Shown: in pieces, positions 1 to 10,843 of the stretch
How positions within the stretch are numbered: position 1 is the stretch's first letter
How the letters are laid out: each line of letters opens with the position of its first letter
Assembly: GCF_900496995.4 (NCBI RefSeq)
Contig: NW_024470382.1
Span: forward strand, 186,001-250,000
Origin: Aquila chrysaetos chrysaetos
Lineage: Eukaryota > Chordata > Aves > Accipitriformes > Accipitridae
Reading direction: 5' to 3'
DNA length: 64,000 nt
The notes under the pieces: generated by a model
What the model saw: the letters and a program-made list of their open reading frames with translations, nothing else
Told to the model about the DNA's origin: nothing
Databases searched by the model: none
Made by a program: the position numbers and the translations under genes

Positions 1-1606
1 AAGAACTGAATTTCCTGTGCAGGTCCCTTGACCTTGCTTTTCTTTATGGCGAAACCAGCTTTCAGAAGAATCTGAATTGCTCTTTTCCCTTCTCAAACAC
101 TTCTTCTGCCTTGTTGCCCCACATGATGATGTCATCTATGTATTGTAAATGTTCAGGGGCATCGCCTTGTTCCAGTGCAGTTTGGATTAGTCCGTGACAA
201 ATGGTAGGGCTGTGCTTCCAGCCCTGGGGCAGTTGATTCCAGGTGTATTGGACACCTCTCCAAGTGAAAGCAAACTGTGGCCTGCGCTCTGCTGCCAAAG
301 GAATGGAGAAAAACACATTGTCAATATCAATTGTAGCATACCTCGTGGCTGCCTTTGATGCCGGTTCATATTGGAGCTCTAACATATCTGGTACAGCAGC
401 ACTCAGTGGTGGTGTCACTTCGTTCAGGCCACGATAATCTACTGTTAACCTCCACCCTCCACCAGACTTTTGCACTGGTCATATAGGACTATTAAAAGGT
501 GAGTGAGTCTTGCTGATGACTCCTTGGCTCTCCAGTTGATGAATCAGCTCATGGATGGGAGCCAGGGAGTCTCGGTTTGTGCGCTATTGCCGCTGGTGCA
601 CTGTCCTGGTAGCAGCTGGCACCTGCTGTTCTTCAACTCGCAGCAATCCCACAAGGAAGGGATCTTCCAAGAGGCCAGGCAGGGTAGATAGCTGTTTGAT
701 CTCTTCTGTGTTTACAGTGGCTACACCAAAAGTCCATCGGTACCCCTCGGGTCCTTGAAGTACCCTCTTGAGGTAGTCTATGCCAAGGATACAAGGGGCC
801 TCTGGGCCGGTCACAGTGGGGTGCTTTTCCCACTTGTCCATTGTTAAGCTCACCTCAGCCTCCAATAGAGTGAATTCTTGGCATCCCCTGTCACTCCAGA
901 GATCCAGATGGGTTCTGTGCCCCTGTAGTGTGCAGCGTACACTGTGCACCAGTGTCTACCAAAGCCTTATACTTCTGTGGGTCTGATGTGCCAGGCCATC
1001 GAGTCCACACAGTCCAGCATATCTGGTCACCTTTCCTTCTCCTGGCTGAAGGCAGGGACCCTCTATTGCTGTTCCTCATCAGAGTATTCACTGACCCTGC
1101 GGTGCCACACCAGAAGTCCCCTCACCGGAATCAGGGAGGGAGGTGGTTTCAGTTTTCTATGCCTGGAGGATCGCTCATTATTTTCTTGGGCCTCTACAGC
1201 AACTACGCTGACAGCCTTCTTCTTGGGTGTCCCCTTCTTAACAGCTGTCTTCCCTCTCAGTTCACGTACACGGGCTTCCAGCTTAAACTGTGTACTTTGT
1301 ACTTGCATACAAAGCCCAACTTCATATCATGAATTCAAATACCACACCCCAACAAATGCACAGCACCCCATAAAGGTAACCTCTCCCCATCACTCTTCTG
1401 GAGGGAATTCTCAGAATTTTGGAGGAAAAAAAAAAAAGTTTTAACCAGAGTAACTTAAAACATAGTGATGTGTCCACACTTCACTTCTTGGGTGGAGAAC
1501 ATGGCATCTGTGCTTCAAGAAGAGTCTGAGAGGCAACATAAATCGACTTAACACAGTGCTACATCTCTCTGACACACTTGAACCCTTGGGATAGAGTAAT
1601 ATGCTC
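1..1606 (-). mobile_element. Endogenous retrovirus fragment, copy 1 (minus strand)
   Basis: Part of a retroviral internal region read on the minus strand. From high to low coordinates it holds a basic gag-like tail (about 1063-1308), an aspartic protease region (about 584-1050, with the DTGA active-site motif), and the first part of reverse transcriptase (62-475, with the YIDD active-site motif). The reading frames are broken: the RT frame shifts near position 62 and the protease frame differs from copy 2 by a small deletion. It is almost identical, in opposite orientation, to 9701-11311. It runs off the left edge and stops at the assembly gap. The pol type looks ERVL-like (class III), but that is my family-level impression. 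Confidence 0.9.
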
Positions 1607-1706
1607 NNNNNNNNNNNNNNNNNNNNNNNNNNNNNNNNNNNNNNNNNNNNNNNNNNNNNNNNNNNNNNNNNNNNNNNNNNNNNNNNNNNNNNNNNNNNNN
1701 NNNNNN
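1607..1706. other. Assembly gap (100 N)
   Basis: Exactly 100 N bases, the usual placeholder for a gap of unknown size. It lies between the ERV fragment and a pentanucleotide microsatellite, which probably caused the break. The true distance and even the orientation of the left 1.6 kb may be uncertain. Confidence 0.98.
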
Positions 1707-1806
1707 AGAATAGAATAGAATAGAATAGCATAGAATAGAATAGAATAGAATAGAATAAAAAGAACAGGTGTAAAGTAGACTAGGGTAGGGTAGAGTAGAG
1801 TAGAGT
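1707..1806. repeat. AGAAT-type pentanucleotide microsatellite
   Basis: About ten AGAAT units at 1707-1757 with minor variants, followed by a degenerate GTAGA/GTAGG stretch at about 1779-1806. It directly abuts the N gap. Confidence 0.9.
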
Positions 1807-1807
1807 T

Positions 1808-2226
1808 CCATTTGGAAAGTACCTAGAATGATCATCTAGTCCAACTGCCTGACCACTTCTGGGCTGACCAAAAGTTAAAGCCCATTATGAAGGGCATTGT
1901 CCAAATGCCTCTTAAACTCTGACAGGCTTGGGGCATCGACCACCTCTCTAGGAAGCCCGTTCCAGTGTTTGCCACCTCTCCAGAAAGAAATGTTTCCTAA
2001 CGTCAAGCCTGAACCTCCCCTGATGCAGCTTTGAACCATTCCCACACATCCTGTCACTGGGTACCAGGGAGATGAGATCAGCACCTCCCTCTCCACTTCT
2101 TCTCCTCAGGAAGCTGTAGAGAACAATGAAGTCACCCCTCAGCCTCTTTTTCTCCAAACTAGACAAATCCAGTGTCTTCAGCCGCTCCTCATTGGAGCAG
2201 TATGGCACTGGAGATCTCGTCAACAA
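1808..2226 (-). mobile_element. CR1 LINE 3' fragment
   Basis: Matches the familiar avian CR1 3' region on the minus strand. The plus text opens with the 'atcatctagtccaac' type of phrase near 1831, and the minus frame carries the typical end-of-ORF2 wording (about 1875-2096, with a [20 protein letters not shown] stretch). There is no intact ORF. Confidence 0.85.
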
Positions 2227-2727
2227 ACATCCATTTACATCACGTTAATGTAGACGTTTACGGTCTTATTCAGTTATCCAAAGATAGATATCTGGTGCCA
2301 CTTAAGACAGCATAAAGTATCCAGTCTGGTCTCCATGCATTTCTTTGAAAGGGCTCCTATTTGTGCTGTATCATCTCCTTCAGCTGTACGTGGATCTTGT
2401 GGTTCCGCTAGGATGACTCCAGTGATACCAAACGCCTAAGCTTAGGAAATCCATTCTGGTTCCCAGTACGCATGCAGCCCCCTACGTACAGAGACCCAAG
2501 CTCAGGTGTCTGAATTTAGAGTTAAATCTTACTGAAGTGCATGCATCTCTGGTGAGCAGTTCAAGTGCCACTATCCTGGATACATCACAAAGTACATGCT
2601 CTGGCCCCTTGCCTAAGGGGTTCACTGCAGAAATGGCAGAAGCTCTGTTAAAAAATGCTTCTCTTTTGAAACCAGTTCCCACACTGAGTCAGCACTAACT
2701 TGTAACGTGCATATCTGTTTTTCTCAG
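2227..2727. other. Non-coding stretch before the IgV cluster
   Basis: No gene recognised. I searched the plus strand for a leader exon (ATG, hydrophobic run, phase-1 GT donor) to match the IgV exon at 2728 and found none, so any leader must lie left of the CR1 or gap, or is lost. Confidence 0.5.
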
Positions 2728-3078
2728 GTCAGTTTACAGTCCATTCCCCTAACAATGTTGTCATCCAAGCTGTTGGAGAAGATGCCATCCTGCCTTGCTA
2801 CATCTCTGCCCCCAGCATCCCTGTCAGCCTCACTGTCCAATGGATGCTTGTTAGAGCTCTGAAGAGAATAGAAATTAGCTCCTTCAGTGGAAGAAATGAG
2901 GTGGAGAGGCAAGGGAAAAGCTACAAGGGTCGAACTGCCTTTTTCATACCCCAGGTGAGGAGGGGAAACCTCTCCTTGAAGCTTAGGAACATCCAAGTCT
3001 CTGACAAAGGGAAATACATCTGTAAGGTTGCCTATTCCAATTGGTACAGGGAGACCTACGTGGAACTGGATGTGACAG
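2728..3078 (+). CDS. IgV exon 1 of the V cluster (butyrophilin/BG-like)
   Basis: This 351-bp exon (117 codons) starts after 'tttctcag' and ends at 'gacag|gtcagtg', both phase 1. It shows V-set hallmarks: first cysteine in AILPC near residue 23, core Trp in VQW, a YKGRTAFF strand, and the DKGKYIC motif holding the second cysteine, closing with ELDVTG. The start is set by the splice acceptor, because the next in-frame ATG (2844) is inside the domain. Family knowledge: such domains sit outside the cell and bind receptors or each other. The ligand is unknown here. Confidence 0.85.
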
Positions 3079-3895
3079 GTCAGTGCCTGGGTATCATTGC
3101 TTGTAAGTAAGATGAAAAGTAATCTCTCCATGCCACGATAAGGTGAATTCCAGAAAGATCTGTTATCTTTCGAGATGCTTCTTTTCATTCCAACAGGGAT
3201 AGGCAAATGGGTTGACTGGAACACTAGTTCAGGCAGTAAGCCGAGTGCCCATGTGAAATGCAACCAGATTTTGAAAAATCAGTCAAATGAATATGATAAA
3301 GAAAATATTCTAGGCAGGAAGTTTGGGCAGCTAAGCTATGAACCAGGTTATCCCCATCTGCTTGTATCTCCTTCTTAGGAGTGCACGTGGAAAAGAATAA
3401 TTTGTTCCGAAGGAAAGGCAAAGCCAGATAGGGTTTATGGACATCAGCACCTGGGTAAGCTGTCCAGTGGAGGATTCATCTGACATTTAACTACAATTTC
3501 ACACTTTATGATCAGTGGAGATGTAACCAATAAAATCAGCAGAGAAAGAGAAGGATTTCTCTTATCCTAAACCAGGGTGAGATTTGGCTACAGTTACTAC
3601 ATCTAAATTTAAGCGAACAGTGTCCAAGCTCCCATGGTAGCTGACAGAAATCTAGTCGATACAGACAGTTGAGCCTCAAGTGCTGTTCAGAGTACACCTA
3701 AGAGTCTTTTCAGTTGCGTCTGGATAAATGTCTACCTCTAAGGCCACTTGAGGTGTTTTATGGGATGCTGACTTTTTCAGGGGCTGGAGACTATGACACT
3801 GGTCTTGCTATGCTCCATAGAAGTTCTGACCTTTGTCTTTCCACTGGATCCTGATCTCCTAAGTGTATAAATACATTTTCTCTGTGTCTTGACAG

Positions 3896-4243
3896 CTCCA
3901 TACAGAAGCCTGCCTTTGAGATCTCCTGTTATTGGAGTAATTGGAAGAGATATTCTCTTGCCCTGCCTGTTCTTCACTAATTTTACTGGCAATTTTGTAG
4001 TGCAGTGGACGTTGCTTCATTCTTCAGAATTAATCCACAAGGTTTTCTGTAATGGGGGAATCCAGTCAGAAATAAGAGGTGGGAGGTATAAGGGCCGAAC
4101 AGAACTGTCTTCTGTTGAACTAAATCATGGGAACATGTCTCTAGTGCTGAAAAATGTCACGTACACTGACAAAGGAGAGTACGTCTGCAGCCTGGACTCT
4201 GAGAGCTGGCGTGATGAAACTGTGGTGGAGCTGGATGTGACAG
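3896..4243 (+). CDS. IgV exon 2 of the V cluster (butyrophilin/BG-like)
   Basis: This 348-bp exon (116 codons), phase 1 at both ends, has acceptor 'cttgacag' and donor 'acag|gtcagtg'. Hallmarks are the GVIGRDILLPC strand, VVQW, YKGRTELS, and DKGEYVC with the second cysteine, ending VVELDVTG. Possible N-glycosylation sites include NFT, NMS and NVT. It differs enough from exon 1 that the duplication is not recent. Intron 3079-3895 shows no other exon. Confidence 0.85.
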
Positions 4244-4740
4244 GTCAGTGAAATGTTTTCTGAGTTCGTGTGAACTGTGTCTTGCCTGAGTATGGGACCC
4301 TTGAAGGACCAGACACAAGGCAAACACCACCAGAACCGCTGGGAGCAGAACAGCTAGAAAAAGAATTAATTTTGAACTGGTCTGGGACATAAACACCTTC
4401 AGCTACCCAGTGCCTACAAGGCATCCACAACGTCTGATTTGCAGAGTAGGTTTACATGTCATCACTGCATTCACCTGCTACTCACTACTGAACTGGTTTT
4501 GGTCTGATCAGCCTTGTCTCACTGCATAACTCCGTGGATAAGGCTCAGTGTTTCTGCACTTAGCTCCACTGCACAGCATGGACATGCCTTGTGTCCAGAC
4601 ATCTCTAGGGGCTGCAGCCCAGAAGCCTCCAGCTTCTGGAGGTCACTTAGGGAAGAAAGTCCTCTCCCCAGACTGAGTGACTCGGATGCCCTCTCTAGCC
4701 TTCTTCAACAGTTCCTCTAAATGTTGCTGTCTTCAAACAG

Positions 4741-5091
4741 GCCAGTTCCACATCCTTCCTCCGAACAACCCAATTACCGGCTTCATTGGGGAAGATGTCA
4801 TTCTGCCTTGCCAGTTGTCACTCACCGTTTTTCCCAGGAGCATCACGGTTCAGTGGGTTGCTCTACAGCCCTTCAGGACACTGAAGGAGATCTCCTATAA
4901 TGAAGCAGTGAAAGATAGCTGGCTAGAGGAGCGAAGCTGGGGAGGCACAGAGCTCTTCCTCAGCCAGTGGAGCACAGGCAACTTGTCCCTAAAACTGAAG
5001 AACGCCCAGGTCCCTGACAAAGGGAAATACATTTGCAGAGTAACAGCAGGACAATGGCATGATCAGGTGGCCATTGAACTGGAAGTGACAG
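4741..5091 (+). CDS. IgV exon 3 of the V cluster (butyrophilin/BG-like)
   Basis: This 351-bp exon, phase 1 at both ends, has acceptor 'cttcaaacag' and donor 'gacag|gtcagtg'. Hallmarks are GFIGEDVILPC, TVQW, DKGKYIC, and the IELEVTG end. One NLS glycosylation site is seen. Of the four it looks closest to exon 1. The frame happens to stay open a little upstream and downstream, but splice sites and homology define the exon. Confidence 0.85.
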
Positions 5092-5782
5092 GTCAGTGTC
5101 ATCTCTTCTTTCAATCAGGAGTGCAAGGGTTGGTCAAGAGGCCCACGGCTGATGGACTGGTAGTGGGAGGGAATTTCAAGGGGGAAAAGAGTCACTCAGA
5201 GAAGCCGCTTCCGGAGTTAGACACTTTAAGGCAAGTGTGTTGCTATGACATGGCTGGGGAGAACAATTAACGCTGCTCATCCAGAGCTACATTGTGCTTG
5301 CTTACACACCGGTTAAGAATGATAGCCGCAAATAGGATGAGGATATCAACATGGAGGAGTAGGAACGCCAGGGTACTTAACTATCTATACTATATCTTGT
5401 AGTCTTGTAGTAAGAGCACACTCGTAGGCAGTTTCCATGAACGAGCTGTCAGGAAGCACAAATGTAGTTAAACAACTTAACTACCTGAAGGTTTATATAC
5501 TTTCCAAAGAGGAATGTAACTACATGGTATAGGCCAAGATACAAAACCATATTGGATCAGTAAGGGAGAGGGACAGTTGAGGTCTCTTTTGACTAGAATA
5601 CAAGTCCTGACAATAACCCAAGCCCTACAAGGTGACATTGTCACTTCTTTTGTGGTAATGTGTTTGTACTGTCAGAACCCGAGACTTTTCTAAGCATGAA
5701 ATGAATTCATTCCTTGCACAGCTTCAGGTATTCCTCAGGATCACTGTGGCTTGACAGGTCTTGTTTTATATTTTGTGTGCAG

Positions 5783-6136
5783 TTGCTATTCCAAACATTC
5801 TCACTTCCACATATGTTGCTGGAGCTGTTGGAAATGATGTGCTCTTGGACTGCAGGCTGCCAGCTACTGGCATTCTGGCAAACATTTCTATGGAATGGTT
5901 TCTTTCCAGACCCTCAGAACTGATACAGATCATCTCCTACAATGGAAGCACTGGGAAAAAGATTCAAAGCAAAAGGCGCTGGGGTCAAAAAGAGCTTCTT
6001 CAATGGGTCCCAAGCAGAGGGGTCTTGTCTTTAATACTAAAAGACATCCAGGTGTCTGATGCGGGAATTTATATGTCTGGTGTCTTCTGGGAAAAAACAA
6101 CATGAGGAAGCCTTTGAACTGGATGTGATATGAAAT
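5783..6136 (+). pseudogene. IgV exon 4 of the V cluster, degraded
   Basis: Homologous to exons 1-3 from acceptor 'tttgtgtgcag' onward, but damaged. The second disulfide cysteine is replaced: the usual Y-x-C reads Tyr-Met-Ser at about 6070-6078. A frameshift follows, putting TGA at 6103-6105 in the main frame while the closing EEAFELDV stretch continues in another frame. The donor seen in exons 1-3 (cag|gtcagtg) is lost and reads 'gatatgaaattg'. The first cysteine and core Trp remain. Three independent defects make it a pseudo-exon. Confidence 0.8.
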
Positions 6137-7083
6137 TGTCTTGTTTAGTTCTCTTTGCTGAGTTCTTCTGTCTCAGATAAACTCTCATGTTCCTCATCTG
6201 CAGAAAACAGAAGATGTAAAGGCTGCTGCTTGCTTCTGCCTGACCTCTAGCTAGCCACAGACATAACAGTTACATTCCTGTTTGTTTCCCATGGATGCTA
6301 TTATTACCACCTTTGAAATACCAAGTTCTTTGCTATAGCTTAATACCTTCAGCTCAGCTCAGCTCAGCTCAGCACCTTGCTGTTCTAAGTGTTGATTTCA
6401 ACTCGGTGCATCCTGTTTTTCTTTTTCAAGCAGATGTCACTTTATCCTTGCCCATGGCTAGATGCTCTTCAAGGCCCCTCACAACTCAAACCATTCTATG
6501 GTCTATGTATGGTCTGTGTTCTAAGACCAGATGTCTCCAGCTTTCCTAGATTCAAATGCACAAGAGAAGCACCCTCAAGTCAGGGTAAGTGACTAAATCA
6601 GTTTTGAGGGTCATTGCCACCTTCCTGATGGTTACAGGGAAGGACCATTGAACAGTAAAAAAACCCTGAAAAGTAAAGAACAGCCAAGACCACAAGTAAA
6701 TATCCACCAAGAGAAGAAGAGTGCTGAGGAAGAAGAGAGGTTTTTCTTTAGGGATGCCTGCAAGGTGAATCAAACTAGAAATTCTCTGCACAAGCTCATT
6801 TGTTTATGCCCTAAGCTGAATAAAACATATCCGTATCAACACTGAATGATATCTGAGCATGGTCAACACGAGGGTTCACGGCAAGGTCTGTTTAGATTAA
6901 CTTTGTGGGTGGTAACTGCCTTAAGTCATTCATTATTTTGCTTACATATGACTGGGACAATGGACAGAGCTGAAGTGGTCTGCAAAGTCATGGGAACCCA
7001 TGTTAACAGGGCTATGTAGCTCTTGTGAACAGCTCTGATTTATGGCTTCTCCATTTCCAGTGTCCCTGCTCACTCAGGGTCCT
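6137..7083. other. Non-coding stretch after the IgV cluster
   Basis: No exon with splice sites found. It contains a short AGCTC pentamer run (about 6353-6374). A piece near 6465-6515 resembles the 3' end of a plus-strand CR1 ('caactcaaaccattctatgg'). No IgC or membrane exon for the V cluster is visible. Confidence 0.5.
6353..6374. repeat. AGCTC pentamer run
   Basis: About four and a half perfect copies of the pentamer AGCTC. Confidence 0.8.
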
Positions 7084-7672
7084 TGTTTTGCCTGGGATAG
7101 AGTTAAATTTCTTCATAGTAGCCTGTATGGGGCTATGGTTTGGATTTGTGATGAAAACAGTGTTGGTAACACAAGGATGTTTTAGTTATTGCTGAGCAGT
7201 GCTTGCACAGCATCAAGGTGTTTTCTGCTTCTCACACCGCCCGGCGAGCGAGTAGGCTGGGGCTGCACGAGAAGTTGGGAAGGGACACAGGCTGGACAGC
7301 TGACCCTAACTGACCAAAGGGATATTCCAGACCATATGATGTCATGCTTAGGAATAAAAGCTGGGGGAAGAAGAAGGAAGGGCAGGACATTTGGCATTCT
7401 GCTGTTGGTCTTCCCAAGATACCATTACAAGCGATGGAGCCCTGCTTTCCTGGAGATGGCTGAACACCTGCGTGTCGATGGGAAGTGGTGAATGAATTCC
7501 TTGGTTTGCTTTGCTCGTACGTGCAGCTTTTGCTTTACCTGTTAAACTGTCTTTATCTCTACCCATGAGTTTTCTCACTTTTACCCTTCCGATTCTCTTC
7601 CTCATCCCACCGTGGAGGAGTGAGTGAACGGCTGTGCGGTGCTGAGCTGGCTACTGGTGTTAAACCACAGCA
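7084..7672 (+). mobile_element. Degraded solo LTR (plus strand)
   Basis: Begins TGTTTTGCCTGGGATAGAG and ends near 'ggtgttaaaccacagca', matching the ends of the intact LTR at 18469-19044 (TGTC... to ...TTAAACCAGGACA). It holds a decayed CRE-like site (tgatgtca near 7339) and a TATA-like 'aataaaagc' about 20 bp downstream. No clear target-site duplication, consistent with age. Confidence 0.7.
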
Positions 7673-9700
7673 TTCAGCTATCTCATTAATATTTTTCATT
7701 GAAACATCTGGATGTAACGGGGAGGGACAGAAATTTTTTTTATATGTTTCTGATGAGAGAGAGGCCTTTCCAAAGGACAATTGACAGTGTTAGGCTAGTC
7801 GCTTGTTCTGAATGACCCCATGGACACATCCACGTGTAGACTTCAGGAACATATAGCATTAAGGAGCTGAGGAAGATCGGTTTTATCAGTCAACGACAAG
7901 GCTGCTATCTCCCTCTGTTATCTCAGGCTGTTTTGTCCCTCTTTGGCATAAGGCACCGTATGTGATCTCAAACACAAGAATGTGATGCCTCGGTTTAGGC
8001 AGATGAAGCAAGTCAGGAATCACTCCCCACACGCAGTTGACTGTGTTGAGCATGAGCAGAATTTAGCTGCCTAACCATAGATGCCTACAGGCATTCCAGA
8101 TGTCCTAGAGACCTGGAAATGCCTCTTCAGGCCTGACATAGGATACAGGACCAATGGAGAACTCTCCACTTCTGGTGCGGCAGCTGGAGGCCAGCCACAA
8201 GTACAACAGCACCTACAAAATCACCGAATACCTCGTGGGGGCTTACTAGAAGAGCAGTTCAGAGGACTCAGATTTGCTGCTGGTTCAGTACAGCCCCTGA
8301 GCAATCTGGTCTTTCTTCGTGGGGGGGACTGGAGTAGAGGGCTCCAGAGATCTCTTCTAAGCTAATTTTCTCTGTGACTCCATGAATTAGGGAGCTTTGC
8401 TTTTGCCAGAATCTGGCCCACTGTATTTGCTGTTTCTGAGGTGGATTAAGCTACATTGTCATGGGAAGAAGAGCAGCGTAACTTCTTGCTACAAAGAACT
8501 ACATCACTGGAGAAGTGGCAAGCTGCCATTGTAAATCTTATTTGTAAACAGGGTTCTAGAAAGAATCTTGGAAACTACAGCGCTGTCTGACTCCCATTCC
8601 TAATAATGTTATGGAGTTTATGACAAAGAATAAGAAACTGGAGGCATTTTCATAACTAGAGAGTTGAATGAAGACTCAGCCTAGCTGGACTATCAGGTTG
8701 CTTTTCCTCTCTCTGTTATGCCGTGGGTTTCGAGTGATTTGTCTGTTGGTTCAAGGGCATTAGCATGTTCTGTGTTCCTTAGATAACACTCTGCTCATTG
8801 GTCATCTGGATTTTATGTCCAACGGGTATTTTGTGTATCAAAGTTCAGTTCTGTTCAGTAGGAACAAAATGACAAACTTACTTCAGCCGAAAATGGATTT
8901 ACAGGAAACAAGGCCAGAGGGACTCAAAAGGACAGGGGTCTTCCATGAGTCTCGTGTCAGCCCTGCCAGTCTCAGAGACATTGACGGGTCTGAACTGGCA
9001 CTAGACATCTATGTTTAGGCAACTTAATCACAACTGAGAACTCCATTAACTAAAATTAAACATACCTACCTAGTTCATATGTGGACACCTACATTTAGAT
9101 CTTTGTCTCAGACTGAATCTCACCTGATGAAAAGACTGTGAACTTGTATTGTGAGACATTTGTGTAAGAGACAGTGGAGATGCAATATTAATGCAAGTCA
9201 AATCCTGGTTCAAAACTGACTCCAAATTTACCAGTGACGGTCATTAAAAAACAAGGCTGGTATTGAATCAGGCTCCACTGAGGTCTACACCCCCTGTATG
9301 AATGTAACCATAACTCTGAGATCGCTAATGCAAAAATGAAGGAATAAATTATCTTCCACCTCCACGATGCACAGGACAAAAGCTGGTAAGCTTAAATTCC
9401 ACGGAAGAAAGGAGTGTTCACAGAAAATAACCATGACAGCCTGGAAACAAGGATCCTTCAGCACCTGCTGTCGTTTCTGTCTCAGGAGGTCTCCAGCTGC
9501 CACTTCAAAAAGACACGTGTCCCACAAGCCTTGTGCTGTATGACAGCCCCATGTAGACATGTTGGATGCCCTAAAGAATCTTAAAGAGCAATGGGTGTCT
9601 ATGTTTAGGCATCTAAATTGCATTTTACCTGGCAAGAGGTTGGGATTCAGAAGATCTTGTGGAGCAGACAGCTCTGTCGGGGCTATTTATGCACTAGAAG
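7673..9700. other. Long stretch without a recognised gene
   Basis: No splice-bounded exon recognised on either strand. It holds two pieces (about 8047-8120 plus, 9545-9625 minus) of a dispersed 'gcctaaccatagatgcct' motif that recurs elsewhere in the window. The left boundary of the ERV (near 9701) is not marked by an LTR. Confidence 0.5.
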
Positions 9701-10001
9701 AGCATATTACTCTATCCCAAGGGTTCAAAGTGTGTCAGAGAGATGTAGCACTGTGTTAAGTCGATTTATGTTGCCTCTCAGACTCTTCTTGAAGCACAGA
9801 TGCCATGTTCTCCACCCAAGAAGTGAAGTGTGGACACATCACTATGTTTTAAGTTACTCTGGTTTAAAAGTTTTTTTTCTTTTCCTCCAAAATTCTGAGA
9901 ATTCCCTCCAGAAGAGTGATGGGGAGAGGTTACCTTTATGGGGTGCTGTGCATTTGTTGGGGTGTGTGTATTTGAATTCATGATATGAAGTTGGGCTTTG
10001 T

Positions 10002-10735
10002 ATGCAAGTACAAAGTACACAGTTTAAGCTGGAAGCCCGTGTACGTGAACTGAGAGGGAAGACAGCTGTTAAGAAGGGGACACCCAAGAAGAAGGCTGTC
10101 AGCGTAGTTGCTGTAGAGGCCCAAGAAAATAATGAGCGATCCTCCAGGCATAGAAGAACTGAAACCACCTCCCTTGATTCCGGTGAGGGGACTTCTGGTG
10201 TGGCACCGCAAGGGTCAGACAGTGAATACTCTGATGAGGAACAGCAATAGAGGGTCCCTGCCTTCAGCCAGGAGAAGGAAAGGGATGACCAGATATGCTG
10301 GACTGTGTGGACTCGATGGCCTGGCACATCAGACCCACAGAAGTATAAGGCTTTGGTAGACACTGGTGCACAGTGTACGCTGCACACTACAGGGGCACAG
10401 AACCCATCTGGATCTCTGGAGTGACAGGAGGATGCCAAGAATTCACTCTATTGGAGGCTGAGGTGAGCTTAACAATGGACAAGTGGGAAAAGCACCCCAC
10501 TGTGACCGGCCCAGAGGCCCCTTGTATCCTTGGCATAGACTACCTCAAGAGAGGGTACTTCAAGGACCCAGAGGGGTACCGATGGACTTTTGGTGTAGCC
10601 ACTGTAAACACAGAAGAGATCAAACAGCTATCTACCCTGCCTGGCCTCTTGGAAGATCCCTTCCTTGTGGGATTGCTGCGAGTTGAAGAACAGCAGGTGC
10701 CAGCTGCTACCAGGACAGTGCACCAGCGGCAATAG
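10002..10735 (+). pseudogene. ERV gag tail and aspartic protease region
   Basis: First a lysine/glutamate-rich gag-like segment (10002-10250, ending at TAG). Then, in another frame, the protease: DTGA active site near 10360-10371 and an ILGIDYL stretch near 10527. The protease frame ends at 10733-10735. Protease motifs before and after about 10420 lie in different frames, so it is not functional as it stands. Confidence 0.75.
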
Positions 10736-10843
10736 CGCACAAACCGAGACTCCCTGGCTCCCATCCATGAGCTGATTCATCAACTGGAGAGCCAAGGAGT
10801 CATCAGCAAGACTCACTCACCTTTTAATAGTCCTATATGACCA

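Larger units (their letters stand above)
2728..6136 (+). other. Tandem cluster of four IgV exons (orphan V array)
   Basis: Four V-set exons follow one another on the plus strand at 2728-3078, 3896-4243, 4741-5091 and 5783-6136, separated by introns of 817, 497 and 691 bp. The first three are open, start after an AG acceptor, end at an identical donor context (acag/gtcagtg), and are symmetric phase 1. They resemble butyrophilin/MOG/BG V domains. No IgC, transmembrane, heptad or B30.2 exon follows on the plus strand before the ERV at 9.7 kb, and gene B beyond it runs the other way. The cluster is therefore a 3'-truncated gene, a set of donor V exons, or part of a gene broken by the ERVs. Confidence 0.75.

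Noticed and set aside
6434-6549. A frame reading DVTLSLPM after an AG, resembling the start of a PRY domain that could end the V cluster gene
   Set aside because: It stops after 38 codons, shows no further PRY-SPRY motifs, and its middle ('caactcaaaccattctatgg') looks like a CR1 3' end.
8081-8365. Plus-strand frame of 94 codons and an alternative frame with a TYKITEYLVGAY stretch
   Set aside because: No splice sites, no recognised domain, and frames break; not enough to call a gene or pseudogene.
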